The translations under genes were made by a program, and so were the position numbers. The notes under the pieces were generated by a model, which was given only the letters and a program-made list of their open reading frames with translations, made no database searches and was not told where the DNA came from. 62,291 nt of DNA. Source: an uncultured Parabacteroides sp. (GTDB lineage Bacteria; Bacteroidota; Bacteroidia; Bacteroidales; Tannerellaceae). The DNA lies in contig CAKVBA010000013.1 of the NCBI GenBank assembly GCA_934725305.1, positions 1 through 62,291 of the forward strand, in the 5' to 3' direction. Shown in pieces: positions 8,156 to 17,474 of the stretch. Every line of letters starts with the position of its first letter. Position 1 is the stretch's first letter.

Positions 8156-10444
8156 TCAGCGAATACCTTTGTCAATCTGTTCCTGAACGATAGCATCCAC
8201 AACAGCCACGATAGTCAAGTTCAAGATATCACGAGTAGAACTTTCCACATCAGTGAAGTGGATTGGCTTATTCAATCCCATCTGGATCGGGCCGATTGAT
8301 TCAACAAAGCCCATTTCAAGAAGCAACTTAGAAGCACTGTTGGCAGAACTCAAGTTCGGGAAAACCAATGTGTTGACATCCTGACCCTTTAGCAAGTTGA
8401 ATGGATACATATCGTCTCGCAACTTCTTGTCGAGTGCGAAGTTGACCTGCATTTCACCGTCAATCTTGATTTCCGGATAATGTTTGTGCAGAATATCGAT
8501 TGCTTCGTGAACCACCTTTGGACTTCCTTCTTTATCTGAACCGAAGTTAGAGTAAGAAAGCATAGCCATAACCGGCTCGTGAGCAAAGAACTTCACGGCA
8601 TCGCTGGTCATGCGTGCAATATCAACCAATACATCGGTTGTTGGCTGTCGGTTGATCAATGTATCAGATATGAAGTAGGTACCTTTCTTGCAGGTGATAA
8701 TGTTCATGGCGCCGAAGTGCTTGTATGCCGGTCGGATACCGATGATCTGTTCTGCCAGTTTGGTTACTTCAGAATAGCGGCTATATACACCTGTGATAAA
8801 GGCATCAGCATCACCTGTTGCCACCATCATCATACCGAAGGCGTTACGGTTGACCATCTTTTCGCATGCTTCAGAGAATGTCACACCTTCGCGCGCTTTC
8901 TTGTCGGCTAAGATATGAGCATAGCGGTGACGGCGTTCTGTTTCGCGGTCGTGGCGCAAGTTGATGATTTCAATACCTTCCAGACTGATGTTTTCTTCTG
9001 CGGCAATCTTTGCCAGACGTTCTTCGTTACCCAGCAATACCGGATGACAAATACCAGAAGCCTTTGCTTCGACAGCGGCTTTCAACATGTTGCCATGGTT
9101 GGCTTCGGCAAATACCACGCGTTTCGGATTAGCTTTAGCCATGCTGGTCAACGAGCGTAAGATCTTATTGTCATAGCCCATCATTTCACGCAGGTGGTTG
9201 TTGTAACCTTCCCAGTCTGTGATAGTTTTGCGGGCAACACCTGATTCGATAGCTGCTTTGGCAACAGCACAAGAGACGCGAGTCAACAAGCGTGGATCCA
9301 ATGCTTTCGGCAAGAAATAGTCGCGACCGAATGTGGTACGTTTCAATTTATAGGCAGCATTAACCACATCGGGCACCGGTTCTTTAGCCAATGCTGCAAT
9401 GGCGTAAACGGCAGCCATTTTCATCTCTTCGTTGATTGCTTTGGCATGAGTATCCAAGGCTCCACGGAAGATATAGGGGAAACCTAATACATTATTGATC
9501 TGGTTCGGATAGTCTGAACGACCTGTAGCGAAGATGATGTCTTCGCGAGAAGCCATAGCGTCTGCATACGAAATTTCCGGATTCGGATTGGCCAACGCAA
9601 AGACAATGGGCTTGTCGTTCATAGAACGAACCATGTCTTGAGTCAATACATTGGCAACCGACAGACCCAAGAATACGTCGGCTCCTACAATAGCCTCTTG
9701 TAGTGTGGTGATGTTGCGAGTTGTAGCAAACTCCTTCTTGGCTTCATTCAGATTGGTACGGTTAACCGTGATAACGCCCTTACTGTCGCACATCACGATG
9801 TTCTCTTTGCGAGCACCCAACAACACATACAACTTAGTACAAGAGATAGAAGCAGCTCCTGCACCATTAACAACGATCTTGACATCTTCGATCTTCTTGC
9901 CGGCAATTTCAAGAGCGTTCAGCAAACCGGCCGCCGAGATGATAGCTGTACCGTGCTGGTCGTCGTGCATAACAGGAATATCCAATTCTGCTTTCAAGCG
10001 CTGTTCGATCTCGAAACATTCAGGAGCCTTGATATCTTCCAGATTGATTCCGCCGAATGTGGGAGAAATGGCCTTTACGGTCTGGATAAACTTGTCCGGA
10101 TCGTTTTCATCTACTTCGATATCGAATACGTCGATGCCTGCAAATATTTTGAATAAAAGTCCTTTTCCTTCCATGACCGGCTTTCCTGCCAACGGACCGA
10201 TGTTACCCAAGCCTAATACTGCTGTACCGTTAGAGATAACAGCCACCAAGTTCCCCTTGGCTGTGTATTCATAGGCATCATGAGGGTTCTTTTCAATTTC
10301 CAGACAAGGCTCAGCCACTCCGGGAGAATAAGCCAGTGACAGGTCTGTTTGTGTACTATAGGGCTTTGTAGGGATAACCTCTATTTTGCCCGGTTTTCCT
10401 TCGGAATGATACCGAAGAGCATCCTCTTTCGCAATCTTAGCCAT
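8156..10444 (-). CDS. maeB: NADP-dependent malic enzyme, MaeB type
   Basis: A 762-residue two-part enzyme. Residues 1 to about 425 form malic enzyme (YSPGVAEPCLEI substrate loop, MHDDQHGTA metal and catalytic region, VNGAGAAS dinucleotide-binding loop). Residues from about 430 to the end resemble phosphotransacetylase (VFAEANHGNMLKAA, then NLSSANSASKLL), the arrangement of E. coli MaeB. It oxidatively decarboxylates malate to pyruvate with NADP+. The PTA-like half is usually regulatory, binding acetyl-CoA, rather than catalytic. The length of about 760 is standard. It is monocistronic and divergent from the small histidine-rich gene at 10606. Confidence 0.95.
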   Translation of the reverse strand: MAKIAKEDALRYHSEGKPGKIEVIPTKPYSTQTDLSLAYSPGVAEPCLEIEKNPHDAYEYTAKGNLVAVISNGTAVLGLGNIGPLAGKPVMEGKGLLFKIFAGIDVFDIEVDENDPDKFIQTVKAISPTFGGINLEDIKAPECFEIEQRLKAELDIPVMHDDQHGTAIISAAGLLNALEIAGKKIEDVKIVVNGAGAASISCTKLYVLLGARKENIVMCDSKGVITVNRTNLNEAKKEFATTRNITTLQEAIVGADVFLGLSVANVLTQDMVRSMNDKPIVFALANPNPEISYADAMASREDIIFATGRSDYPNQINNVLGFPYIFRGALDTHAKAINEEMKMAAVYAIAALAKEPVPDVVNAAYKLKRTTFGRDYFLPKALDPRLLTRVSCAVAKAAIESGVARKTITDWEGYNNHLREMMGYDNKILRSLTSMAKANPKRVVFAEANHGNMLKAAVEAKASGICHPVLLGNEERLAKIAAEENISLEGIEIINLRHDRETERRHRYAHILADKKAREGVTFSEACEKMVNRNAFGMMMVATGDADAFITGVYSRYSEVTKLAEQIIGIRPAYKHFGAMNIITCKKGTYFISDTLINRQPTTDVLVDIARMTSDAVKFFAHEPVMAMLSYSNFGSDKEGSPKVVHEAIDILHKHYPEIKIDGEMQVNFALDKKLRDDMYPFNLLKGQDVNTLVFPNLSSANSASKLLLEMGFVESIGPIQMGLNKPIHFTDVESSTRDILNLTIVAVVDAIVQEQIDKGIR

Positions 10445-10575
10445 TTTTTGTAGTGTGTTTTTATAGTGTTTTCTTTACTTGCATGCAAAAATAGCAAAAT
10501 ATTATTATTAAAAAATGGAATGCGCTTTACAAATACTTTTATTGATATGATGAAGTATTTTTATCAAAGATGTTA

Positions 10576-10583
10576 TATCTTTG
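10576..10583 (+). promoter_or_regulatory. -7 box upstream of the histidine-rich gene
   Basis: TATCTTTG matches the Bacteroidetes -7 element; no good -33 TTTG is seen at the expected distance. Transcription would begin near 10590. This would exclude the ATG at 10570 as a start codon and favour the GTG at 10606. Confidence 0.45.
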
Positions 10584-10605
10584 CGCATTGAAATACAAAA
10601 AAAAC

Positions 10606-10962
10606 GTGGAGAAGACAAGGATTAAATTTATCAAGGGCTTAATGCTGGTGCTGTTTGTCGCCTATTACGGCAGCATCTCTTCTTTTATGCACGTCCATGT
10701 CGAGAGTGGAATAACGATTGTCCACTCGCATCCTTTCAAGAAGTCAACAGATGGAGACATCCATCAACATAAAACGTTGGCTGAGTTCCAGCTGTTTCAT
10801 TCGCTCTCTTCATTACAGATTGCCGACGGAGCTGTGCATGTGTTACAGGTGCACTTCGATCTGTCTTGTGTGGCTAAGTTGGATGAAGAGCTGAAAGAGG
10901 CTGTATTTGTGGCTCCGTGCCAAACCTCCTATTCATTGCGTGCTCCTCCTTTCAGGGGCTGA
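10606..10962 (+). CDS. Small histidine-rich exported protein
   Basis: A protein of about 118 residues, not recognised by name. I chose the GTG at 10606 because a -7 promoter box overlaps the upstream ATG at 10570, and the GTG start gives a standard export signal: basic MEKTRIKFIKG then hydrophobic LMLVLFVAYYGSISSF. Immediately after the signal come clustered histidines (MHVHVE, VHSHP, DIHQHK, FHS), with two cysteines further on. Such clusters often bind Zn, Cu or Fe. It precedes a TonB-dependent receptor in the same direction with a 262-bp gap, so a joint role in metal or metal-complex uptake is plausible but unproven. ATG at 10642 is an alternative start. Confidence 0.6.
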   Translation: MEKTRIKFIKGLMLVLFVAYYGSISSFMHVHVESGITIVHSHPFKKSTDGDIHQHKTLAEFQLFHSLSSLQIADGAVHVLQVHFDLSCVAKLDEELKEAVFVAPCQTSYSLRAPPFRG

Positions 10963-11224
10963 TTCCTTACATTATACATTAATATATATTCTTGGGTCTG
11001 TCGGGCGACATGCCTTGGATGATTTGTGAGTGCATATTCTCAGTGTTGAACTGTGTTCTTGAGGGAACTTGGTTGGGGCTTGTGTATGGGTGATTCACGC
11101 ATGCCTTATTCCTTGATAGTTTGCATTAGCCTGATAATTAGGCATTCTGATTCTGATGATGTAAGGGCGTTTTTCGTTTATATATTCTAAATTATTCCAT
11201 TTATTTTCTTTAAAAAGTAGAGCA

Positions 11225-13528
11225 ATGAATAAGATTACAACACTTATCCTTTGCCTGTTCTGTGTACTTTCATCAGCATGGGCTTTGGGTGACGATATTG
11301 TTTTAAACCCGTCAGATGCCAATATTATTGGACATATTATCGATAAAAAGACAAAAGAGCATATTCCCTATATCAATGTATTTCTGAAGGGAACAACCAT
11401 CGGGACATCAACCGACGGAACCGGTCACTATTATTTGAAGAATCTTCCTGAAGGAAAGTTTATTCTGGTGATGCAGTCGTTGGGCTATAAGACCAATGAG
11501 AAAGAGGTTCGTTTGAAGAAAGGCAAAACCATCGAGGTGAATTTTGAAGCAGAAGAGGATGCCGTGTCTTTGGATGGTGTGGTTGTTTCGGCCAACCGTA
11601 ACGAAACCACTCGCCGTCTGGCTCCTTCGTTGGTGAATGTGTTGGACGCTAAGGTGTTCGAAACATCGCATGCCACTTCATTGGCCGACGGATTGAACTT
11701 TCAGCCGGGCGTGCGTGTAGAGAACAACTGTCAGAATTGTGGTTTCCAACAGGTTCGTATCAACGGTATGGAAGGACCGTACACTCAGATCTTGGTTGAT
11801 AGCCGTCCTATCTTCAGTGCCTTGACCGGTGTTTATGGTTTGGAGCAGATTCCGGCTAACATGATTGAACGTGTTGAGGTGATGCGTGGTGGTGGTTCTG
11901 CATTGTTTGGATCATCCGCTATTGCCGGAACCATCAATATCATTACGAAAGAGCCATTGCGCAACTCTGCTCAGTTGGCACACTCTTTGACTATGACAGG
12001 AGGAAGCCGGGCCGATAACAACACAACATTGAATGCCTCTTTGGTGACAGACGATCACAAGGCTGGTATCTATATCTTTGGACAGAGTCGTTACCGTTCG
12101 GCTTATGACCATGATGGTGATGGTTTCTCTGAATTGGGCCAGCTGACCGCTAAGACCGTAGGATTCCGTTCATACATGAAGACCAGCACCTATTCAAAGT
12201 TGACCTTTGAGTTTCATAATATTGATGAGTTCCGCCGCGGAGGTAGCGAAATGAATCTGCCTCCTCACGAAACGGCCATTACTGAACAGACAGACCATAA
12301 TATCAATGGAGGTGGTTTGAAGTTCGACCTGTTCTCAAAAGACTATCGTCATCGTTTGAATGTCTATACTTCGGCTCAGCATACCAAGAGAAAGAGCTAT
12401 TATGGTGTGGGTAAAGACCCGAATGCATACGGTAATACAACGGACTTGACCTATGTTGGTGGTGCTCAGTATTCATATAACTGGGATAAATGTTTGTTTA
12501 TGCCGGCTGAATTTACCGGTGGTGCAGAGTATAGCTATGATGATTTGAATGACGAAATGTTGGGTTATGACCGTATCTTGAAGCAGACGGTACATATTGG
12601 TAGTGCTTTCTTGCAGAATGAATGGAAAAACCAGAAATGGAGCTTCTTGCTGGGTGGCCGTTTTGATAAGCATAATATGATCAATGACTTGATCTTCAGT
12701 CCGCGTGCTAACGTGCGATTCAATCCGACTGAAGATATCAACTTTCGTCTCTCTTATTCAAGCGGATTCCGTGCTCCACAGGCATTTGATGAAGACCTTC
12801 ACATCTCTGCAGTAGGTGGTGAAGTGGCTATAATTCAGATCTCTCCCGATTTGAAAGAGGAGAAGTCTCAGAGTTTGAGCACATCTGTTGACTTTTATCG
12901 TCGTTTTGGTCCGGTTCAGGTTAACTTCCTGGTGGAAGGTTTCTATACCGATCTGAAGGATGTGTTTGTGTTGAAAGAGATCGGTCGCGACAATAAGAAT
13001 AATATCGTGATGGAGCGTCAAAACGGTAAAGGCGCTCGTGTAATGGGACTGAATTTCGAAGGTAGAGCCATCTATTCTTGGGCACAGATTCAGGCGGGTG
13101 CCACTTTGCAGCGCAGTCGTTACAAAGAGCCGGAAGCATGGAGCGACAATCCATCTGTCGTGCCGCAGAAGAAGATGTTCCGTTCGCCGGATCTGTATGG
13201 CTATTTTACCTCTACCTTTACACCGGTGAAGCGTTTGAGTCTCTCTTTGACAGGAACTTATACGGGCAGTATGCTGGTGCAGCACTTGGCGGGTTATATC
13301 CAGGAAGACCGTGAAGAGAAGACCAGAGATTTCTTCGATATGAATATGAAGGTCTCTTATGACTTTCCGCTCTTCTCCAATACGACATTCCAGCTGAATG
13401 CCGGTGTGCAGAATATATTTAATGCCTATCAGAAGGACTTTGATAAAGGGGAAAACCGTGATGCTGGTTATGTTTATGGTCCGGGACTTCCTCGTAGCTA
13501 TTTCGTAGGTTGTAAGATTAAATATTGA
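11225..13528 (+). CDS. TonB-dependent outer-membrane receptor
   Basis: A 767-residue receptor with signal peptide (MNKITTLILCLFCVLSSAWA), a carboxypeptidase-regulatory-like beta-sandwich at about 35-110 (IGHIIDKKTKEHIPYINVFLKG start), a plug at about 125-240 (DGVVVSANRNE, IERVEVMRGGGSALFGS) and a 22-strand barrel. It takes up a ligand across the outer membrane with TonB energy. The plug carries a Cys pair in ENNCQNCGFQQ, unusual for carbohydrate SusC proteins and commoner in receptors of the vitamin, siderophore or metal type. No SusD-like partner is present. The neighbouring histidine-rich protein hints at a metal-related ligand; the substrate is not determinable. Confidence 0.9.
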   Translation: MNKITTLILCLFCVLSSAWALGDDIVLNPSDANIIGHIIDKKTKEHIPYINVFLKGTTIGTSTDGTGHYYLKNLPEGKFILVMQSLGYKTNEKEVRLKKGKTIEVNFEAEEDAVSLDGVVVSANRNETTRRLAPSLVNVLDAKVFETSHATSLADGLNFQPGVRVENNCQNCGFQQVRINGMEGPYTQILVDSRPIFSALTGVYGLEQIPANMIERVEVMRGGGSALFGSSAIAGTINIITKEPLRNSAQLAHSLTMTGGSRADNNTTLNASLVTDDHKAGIYIFGQSRYRSAYDHDGDGFSELGQLTAKTVGFRSYMKTSTYSKLTFEFHNIDEFRRGGSEMNLPPHETAITEQTDHNINGGGLKFDLFSKDYRHRLNVYTSAQHTKRKSYYGVGKDPNAYGNTTDLTYVGGAQYSYNWDKCLFMPAEFTGGAEYSYDDLNDEMLGYDRILKQTVHIGSAFLQNEWKNQKWSFLLGGRFDKHNMINDLIFSPRANVRFNPTEDINFRLSYSSGFRAPQAFDEDLHISAVGGEVAIIQISPDLKEEKSQSLSTSVDFYRRFGPVQVNFLVEGFYTDLKDVFVLKEIGRDNKNNIVMERQNGKGARVMGLNFEGRAIYSWAQIQAGATLQRSRYKEPEAWSDNPSVVPQKKMFRSPDLYGYFTSTFTPVKRLSLSLTGTYTGSMLVQHLAGYIQEDREEKTRDFFDMNMKVSYDFPLFSNTTFQLNAGVQNIFNAYQKDFDKGENRDAGYVYGPGLPRSYFVGCKIKY

Positions 13529-13609
13529 TAGTGGTGAAATAAGTTTGGCGTGAAGATGTTGTGTTGCTTCATGCCAAACTAAAACATCAAAAGGTTGGAA
13601 CAACTCTCA

Positions 13610-13649
13610 AATCAGCGGCGGTGATTGATGGTCACCGCCGCTGATTTTA
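13610..13649 (+). terminator. Terminator of the TonB receptor gene
   Basis: A near-perfect 15-bp stem (AATCAGCGGCGGTGA pairing with TCACCGCCGCTGATT) around a 7-nt loop, followed by TTAT, about 80 bp past the receptor stop codon. Confidence 0.8.
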
Positions 13650-13671
13650 TAATTGCCGTCGGTGATTGAAG

Positions 13672-13701
13672 AATTGTAATCTAATGACCGAATTGGGTTA
13701 A
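13672..13701. repeat. 30-bp direct repeat, left copy
   Basis: This stretch and 14101-14130 are identical over 30 bp except one base (AATTGTAATC versus AATCGTAATC, then TAATGACCGAATTGGGTTAA). They bracket repeat copy 2. The same core occurs near 8059. Confidence 0.85.
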
Positions 13702-13718
13702 ATATGCGCTGAGAGATA

Positions 13719-14100
13719 GTTATTGTGTTTTTTTTTGGATTATTATTTGCTAAAAACGGTAACGGATCCGGCAGAAACGACGGGCAACTTCGCCGGACTT
13801 GACAGACAAATTTGTCTCGGCCCAAACACCTTGAAAAAAGGGGCTATAGCCTCTCTTTCAATAGTCTATAGAGTCTTTAGAAAAAGGGTATAGACTTTTT
13901 CCAAAAAGGGTAGGGACTTTTTTGAAATTGGGTAACTACTCCGTCCGAACGGAGTAGTTACCTAATTTCCGGAAATAGCTTACTCCATTTTGACCGGATT
14001 AGTAGTCTCTTGTCTGCCTGTTGGCTTATTGTGTTTTTATGGATGATAAATAGGTCTTCAACGCAGCTATTGCAATCTGTTCAAAACAAGTACTAACAAG
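13719..14100. repeat. Intergenic repeat family R, copy 2 (full)
   Basis: About 380 bp alignable with 34777-35150 over its whole length and with 66-245 over its right part. Landmarks are GTTATTGT plus a T-run, AAAAACGGT, GGGCAACTTCG, a block of AGTCTATAGA words, AAAAGGGTAGGGACTTTTTT, ACTCCG motifs, then TTCCGGAAATAG. It contains a 14-bp-stem hairpin (GGTAACTACTCCGT / ACGGAGTAGTTACC, 13931-13962). It fills the 13529-14226 gap with the terminator and the two 30-bp direct repeats. No coding sequence seen. Confidence 0.8.
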
Positions 14101-14130
14101 AATCGTAATCTAATGACCGAATTGGGTTAA
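14101..14130. repeat. 30-bp direct repeat, right copy
   Basis: Right partner of the repeat at 13672-13701, differing by one base, immediately following repeat R copy 2. Confidence 0.85.
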
Positions 14131-14235
14131 TTTCGTAATATTGCACTTGCCGATTGATTCTGCACGGCTCAATTATTCGTTTTCTCATGGATTATATATA
14201 ATTTTGCAGTAATACAGAGGTAAACATTGCAAGAA

Positions 14236-15780
14236 ATGGAGTTTGCACATAAAATTAACAAGGTTAATATCCGTATATTGCAGATGGCGGATTATAATCA
14301 ACTCTCACAATCGTTTCGGAGAGTTTATTCAGACGGTTCAGATGTATTCTGGACGCGTGCACAAATAGAGAAGTTGATCACGATTTTTCCGGAAGGACAG
14401 ATCGTGACCGTGGTGGACAATAAAATTGTAGGTTGTGCATTGTCAATCATTGTTGATTATGATATGGTGAAGAACGACCATACCTATGCGATGGTGACTG
14501 GAAAGGAGACCTTTGATACGCATAATCCTAAGGGAAACATCTTGTATGGTATTGAGGTGTTTATTCATCCGGAGTATCGTGGCTTGCGCCTGGCACGCCG
14601 AATGTATGACTATCGTAAGGAGTTGTGTGAGAGTCTGAACTTGAAAGCCATCATGTTTGGTGGACGTATTCCTAACTATTATAAATATGCTGATGAACTG
14701 CGCCCTAAGGAATATATTGATAAGGTTCGTAAGAAAGAGATTTATGACCCGGTATTGACTTTCCAGTTGTCCAACGATTTCCACGTGCGTAAGGTAATGA
14801 CTAATTATCTGCCCAACGATGAGGAATCGAAACATTATGCCACACTGCTTCAGTGGGATAACATCTATTATACGCCCAAACCGGAAGTGGTTACAACCAA
14901 GACAACGGTTCGTGTGGGGTTGGTTCAGTGGCAGATGCGTCCCTATAAGAGCTTGAATGATGTGTTTGAGCAGGTAGAGTTTTTCGTGGATGCCGTCTCC
15001 GACTATAAGAGCGACTTCATTCTCTTCCCCGAATATTTCAATGCACCTTTGATGGCCAAGTTCAACCATTTGGGAGAATCAGAGGCGATACGTGGGTTGG
15101 CACAATATACCGAAGAGATTCGTGAGCGTTTCATCAATCTGGCCATTAGTTATAACATCAATATCATTACCGGAAGTATGCCGTTGGTGAAGGAGGATGG
15201 ATTATATAATGTAGGATTCTTGTGCCGTAGAGACGGAACGTATGAAACGTACGAAAAGATACATATTACGCCGGATGAGAGCAAGAGCTGGGGACTTTCT
15301 GGCGGACGTGTCGTGCGCACCTTCAACACCGATTGTGCCAAGATTGGTGTCTTGATCTGTTACGATGTAGAGTTCCCCGAGCTTTCGCGTATCATGGCCG
15401 ATCAGGGCATGCAGATTCTGTTTGTTCCCTTCCTGACCGATACACAGAATGGCTATTCCCGTGTGCGTGTGTGTGCTCAGGCCCGTGCAATTGAGAACGA
15501 GTGCTTCGTTGCCATTGCCGGAAGTGTGGGTAACTTGCCACGTGTGCATAATATGGACATTCAATATGCTCAATCAGGTGTCTTCACGCCGTGCGACTTT
15601 GCCTTCCCGACCGATGGCAAGCGAGCTGAAGCAACGCCTAATACCGAGATGATTTTGGTATCCGATGTCGATCTCGATTTGTTGAGTGAATTACACACCT
15701 ATGGTAGTGTGCGCAACTTGAAAGATCGTCGTCACGATTTATATGAAATACGCATGAAAAGAAACGAGAAATCCAAATGA
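14236..15780 (+). CDS. GNAT acetyltransferase-nitrilase fusion protein
   Basis: About 514 residues from the ATG at 14236 (a TTG nine bases upstream is less likely). The N-terminal GNAT N-acetyltransferase domain (about 12-215) includes GIEVFIHPEYRGLRLARRMY, the acetyl-CoA loop. The C-terminal nitrilase/carbon-nitrogen hydrolase domain (about 225-510) has the full Glu-Lys-Cys triad: E266 in LFPEYF, K341 in YEKIHITP and C375 in LICYDVEFPE. Such fusions could acylate and deacylate an amine or amide substrate, but the substrate is unknown. The stop codon overlaps the next start (ATGA), so both are translated together. Confidence 0.88.
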   Translation: MEFAHKINKVNIRILQMADYNQLSQSFRRVYSDGSDVFWTRAQIEKLITIFPEGQIVTVVDNKIVGCALSIIVDYDMVKNDHTYAMVTGKETFDTHNPKGNILYGIEVFIHPEYRGLRLARRMYDYRKELCESLNLKAIMFGGRIPNYYKYADELRPKEYIDKVRKKEIYDPVLTFQLSNDFHVRKVMTNYLPNDEESKHYATLLQWDNIYYTPKPEVVTTKTTVRVGLVQWQMRPYKSLNDVFEQVEFFVDAVSDYKSDFILFPEYFNAPLMAKFNHLGESEAIRGLAQYTEEIRERFINLAISYNINIITGSMPLVKEDGLYNVGFLCRRDGTYETYEKIHITPDESKSWGLSGGRVVRTFNTDCAKIGVLICYDVEFPELSRIMADQGMQILFVPFLTDTQNGYSRVRVCAQARAIENECFVAIAGSVGNLPRVHNMDIQYAQSGVFTPCDFAFPTDGKRAEATPNTEMILVSDVDLDLLSELHTYGSVRNLKDRRHDLYEIRMKRNEKSK

Positions 15781-16745
15781 ACGACTCAGCTTTGAAATTT
15801 TTGAATAAACTGGAGTTGCGTTACTACTTTAATGACAAGTCCAACTATATAGATGCTATGATTAGGCATCGTTGTGAGAAAGAGATCCTGTCGATGATTC
15901 GTAGTGTGTCTGATTTGTTTGATGTCAGGCTAACTATTTACAGTGAGTCTCCCGAACAGCGTGAAGGGTTTAAGGAACGGTGGGCCGTTGCCGGTGAGAA
16001 CAGCCGTTCTATCTCTATTGTGCTGAATACGGTGATGCAGATTTTGACACGTCCTTCTCTTTCTGTAGGCGGACAGCCGTTGAAGGAGCGTACGGAAGAG
16101 GATGAGGAGCGTACACAACGCGAGCTGGCTCTTTTGCGCCGTGACTTGAAGTTGAAGAAGCCCACACTGTTGCTTCCTCGTCATCTGATTGATTTGTTGA
16201 ACACCATGCCACGCTTCTACAAGAACAAATCAAATTTTTATGAGGCAGTGAAGGGTTATCCAAAGATTACAAAGTTGACATTGCGTGAGTTGAACGAGAG
16301 CAACCGTAGTCGCTCGGGCTCGTTGGAAGTGAAGCGTGAGTCTTTTGACCATTATATTTTGCGTAGTGATGATTTGCCAACCATTAAGGACAATAAGGCA
16401 ACTATCGAGATTATTTCGCCTGTGCTGAAAGATAGCCGTTTCCGTTGGAAAGGAATCTATAACAAAGATGGAGGTGTGATTGATTTCTATATGCAAGATG
16501 AGGAGTTCAAGAAGCAGATGTTTGAAGATAAGATCTCGTTTACCAGCGGAATGTGTATCGATTGTGTGGTAGAGATTGCCCGTCGTCTGTCCGAGTTTGG
16601 CGAGGTGATACCAATAAGCTATACGGTGACAACGGTGATCCGTACTCGTTTTGATAAGTTAGAGGTTGTGACTCCACAAGGCAAACGTCATCTGCGTAAG
16701 TTAGATGCCGAGAAGAAACAGCTTACGTTGGATCTGTTTGGATGA
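15777..16745 (+). CDS. Conserved protein of unknown function, coupled to the GNAT-nitrilase
   Basis: A 322-residue soluble protein not recognised as any family. No signal peptide or membrane helix is seen. A Glu/Arg-rich helical stretch lies at about 100-125 (EERTEEDEERTQRELALL region). A beta-rich C-terminal half ends in a basic segment and DLFG. Its start overlaps the upstream GNAT-nitrilase stop by four bases, implying a shared function or complex. The 3' side is closed by an interspersed hairpin repeat facing the convergent engB gene. Confidence 0.75.
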   Translation: MNDSALKFLNKLELRYYFNDKSNYIDAMIRHRCEKEILSMIRSVSDLFDVRLTIYSESPEQREGFKERWAVAGENSRSISIVLNTVMQILTRPSLSVGGQPLKERTEEDEERTQRELALLRRDLKLKKPTLLLPRHLIDLLNTMPRFYKNKSNFYEAVKGYPKITKLTLRELNESNRSRSGSLEVKRESFDHYILRSDDLPTIKDNKATIEIISPVLKDSRFRWKGIYNKDGGVIDFYMQDEEFKKQMFEDKISFTSGMCIDCVVEIARRLSEFGEVIPISYTVTTVIRTRFDKLEVVTPQGKRHLRKLDAEKKQLTLDLFG

Positions 16746-16754
16746 TAAAAATAA

Positions 16755-16836
16755 AAGACGGTGTGTCCAGAAATGCAAGATGCCGGAAGAAACATCTTCA
16801 GAGCCTTGCTTTTTACTAATTCTGACACACCGTCTT
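16755..16836. repeat. Terminal-inverted-repeat element T, copy a (bidirectional terminator)
   Basis: AAGACGGTGTGTC at one end pairs with GACACACCGTCTT at the other over a 55-nt interior. It sits between convergent genes. Its reverse complement shares GTGTCA, AATTAGTAA and GCAAGGCTCTGA with copy b at 18964, showing one dispersed family. Confidence 0.8.
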
Positions 16837-16871
16837 AATGGAATAAATAGGCTTTATAAGCCCCTGCGTTA

Positions 16872-17471
16872 TTACATGTCGCCATTATTGATGTCGTCGA
16901 TATAAGAAAGAATCTCGTCGCGTCCCTCTTTCTTTTCAGACGAAGAGAAGAAGACAGGAGGCAATTCTTCCCAGCTTTCCAATAATTTAGCCTTGTATTT
17001 CTCGAAATTCTCTTTCAGTTTACCTTTGCTGATCTTGTCTATTTTGGTGAATATGATAGAAAAGGGAATACCGTTTTCGCCCAGCCATTCCATAAATTCC
17101 AGGTCTATTTTCTGAGCTTCGTGTCGGCAGTCAAGCAATACAAACAGATTGGTCAGCTGCTCGCGATTCAAGATATAGCTTTCGATAATGCGGCGGATGT
17201 TTTCACGTCCTTCTTTGCCTCGTTGTGCATAACCATAGCCGGGAAGATCGACCAGATACCAGTCGTTGTTGATGAGGAAATGGTTGATCAATAGTGTCTT
17301 GCCTGGTGTTTGAGAAGTCATGGCCAAGCCTTTCTTTTGGGTGAGCATATTGATAAGAGAGGATTTGCCGACGTTACTTCTGCCAATGAAGGCATATTCA
17401 GGCAAGTTGCCTTCGGGACATTTCCTGACATCTGTATTACTTATCACAAAATTTGCACTTTTAATTTCCAT
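16872..17471 (-). CDS. engB: Ribosome-biogenesis GTPase EngB (YihA/YsxC)
   Basis: A 199-residue TRAFAC-class GTPase with all main motifs: G1 GRSNVGKSS (30-38), G3 DLPGYG (75-80), G4 TKID (about 140) and G5-like SSSEKK (about 178). EngB acts in late 50S subunit assembly. The length fits the family. It is the last gene of a leftward run and lies only 3 bp after the SLC5 symporter, so they are probably co-transcribed. No anomaly seen. Confidence 0.96.
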   Translation of the reverse strand: MEIKSANFVISNTDVRKCPEGNLPEYAFIGRSNVGKSSLINMLTQKKGLAMTSQTPGKTLLINHFLINNDWYLVDLPGYGYAQRGKEGRENIRRIIESYILNREQLTNLFVLLDCRHEAQKIDLEFMEWLGENGIPFSIIFTKIDKISKGKLKENFEKYKAKLLESWEELPPVFFSSSEKKEGRDEILSYIDDINNGDM

Positions 17472-17474
17472 GTT

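Noticed and set aside
10570..10605. ATG at 10570 as start of the histidine-rich gene
   Set aside because: A promoter -7 box overlaps this position, so the codon would lie upstream of transcription.
11225..13528. SusC-type polysaccharide utilisation locus
   Set aside because: No SusD partner or glycosidase adjacent; receptor length and plug cysteines fit a smaller-ligand receptor better.
12758..13603. Open frame antisense to the TonB receptor
   Set aside because: No family resemblance; the receptor frame is certain.
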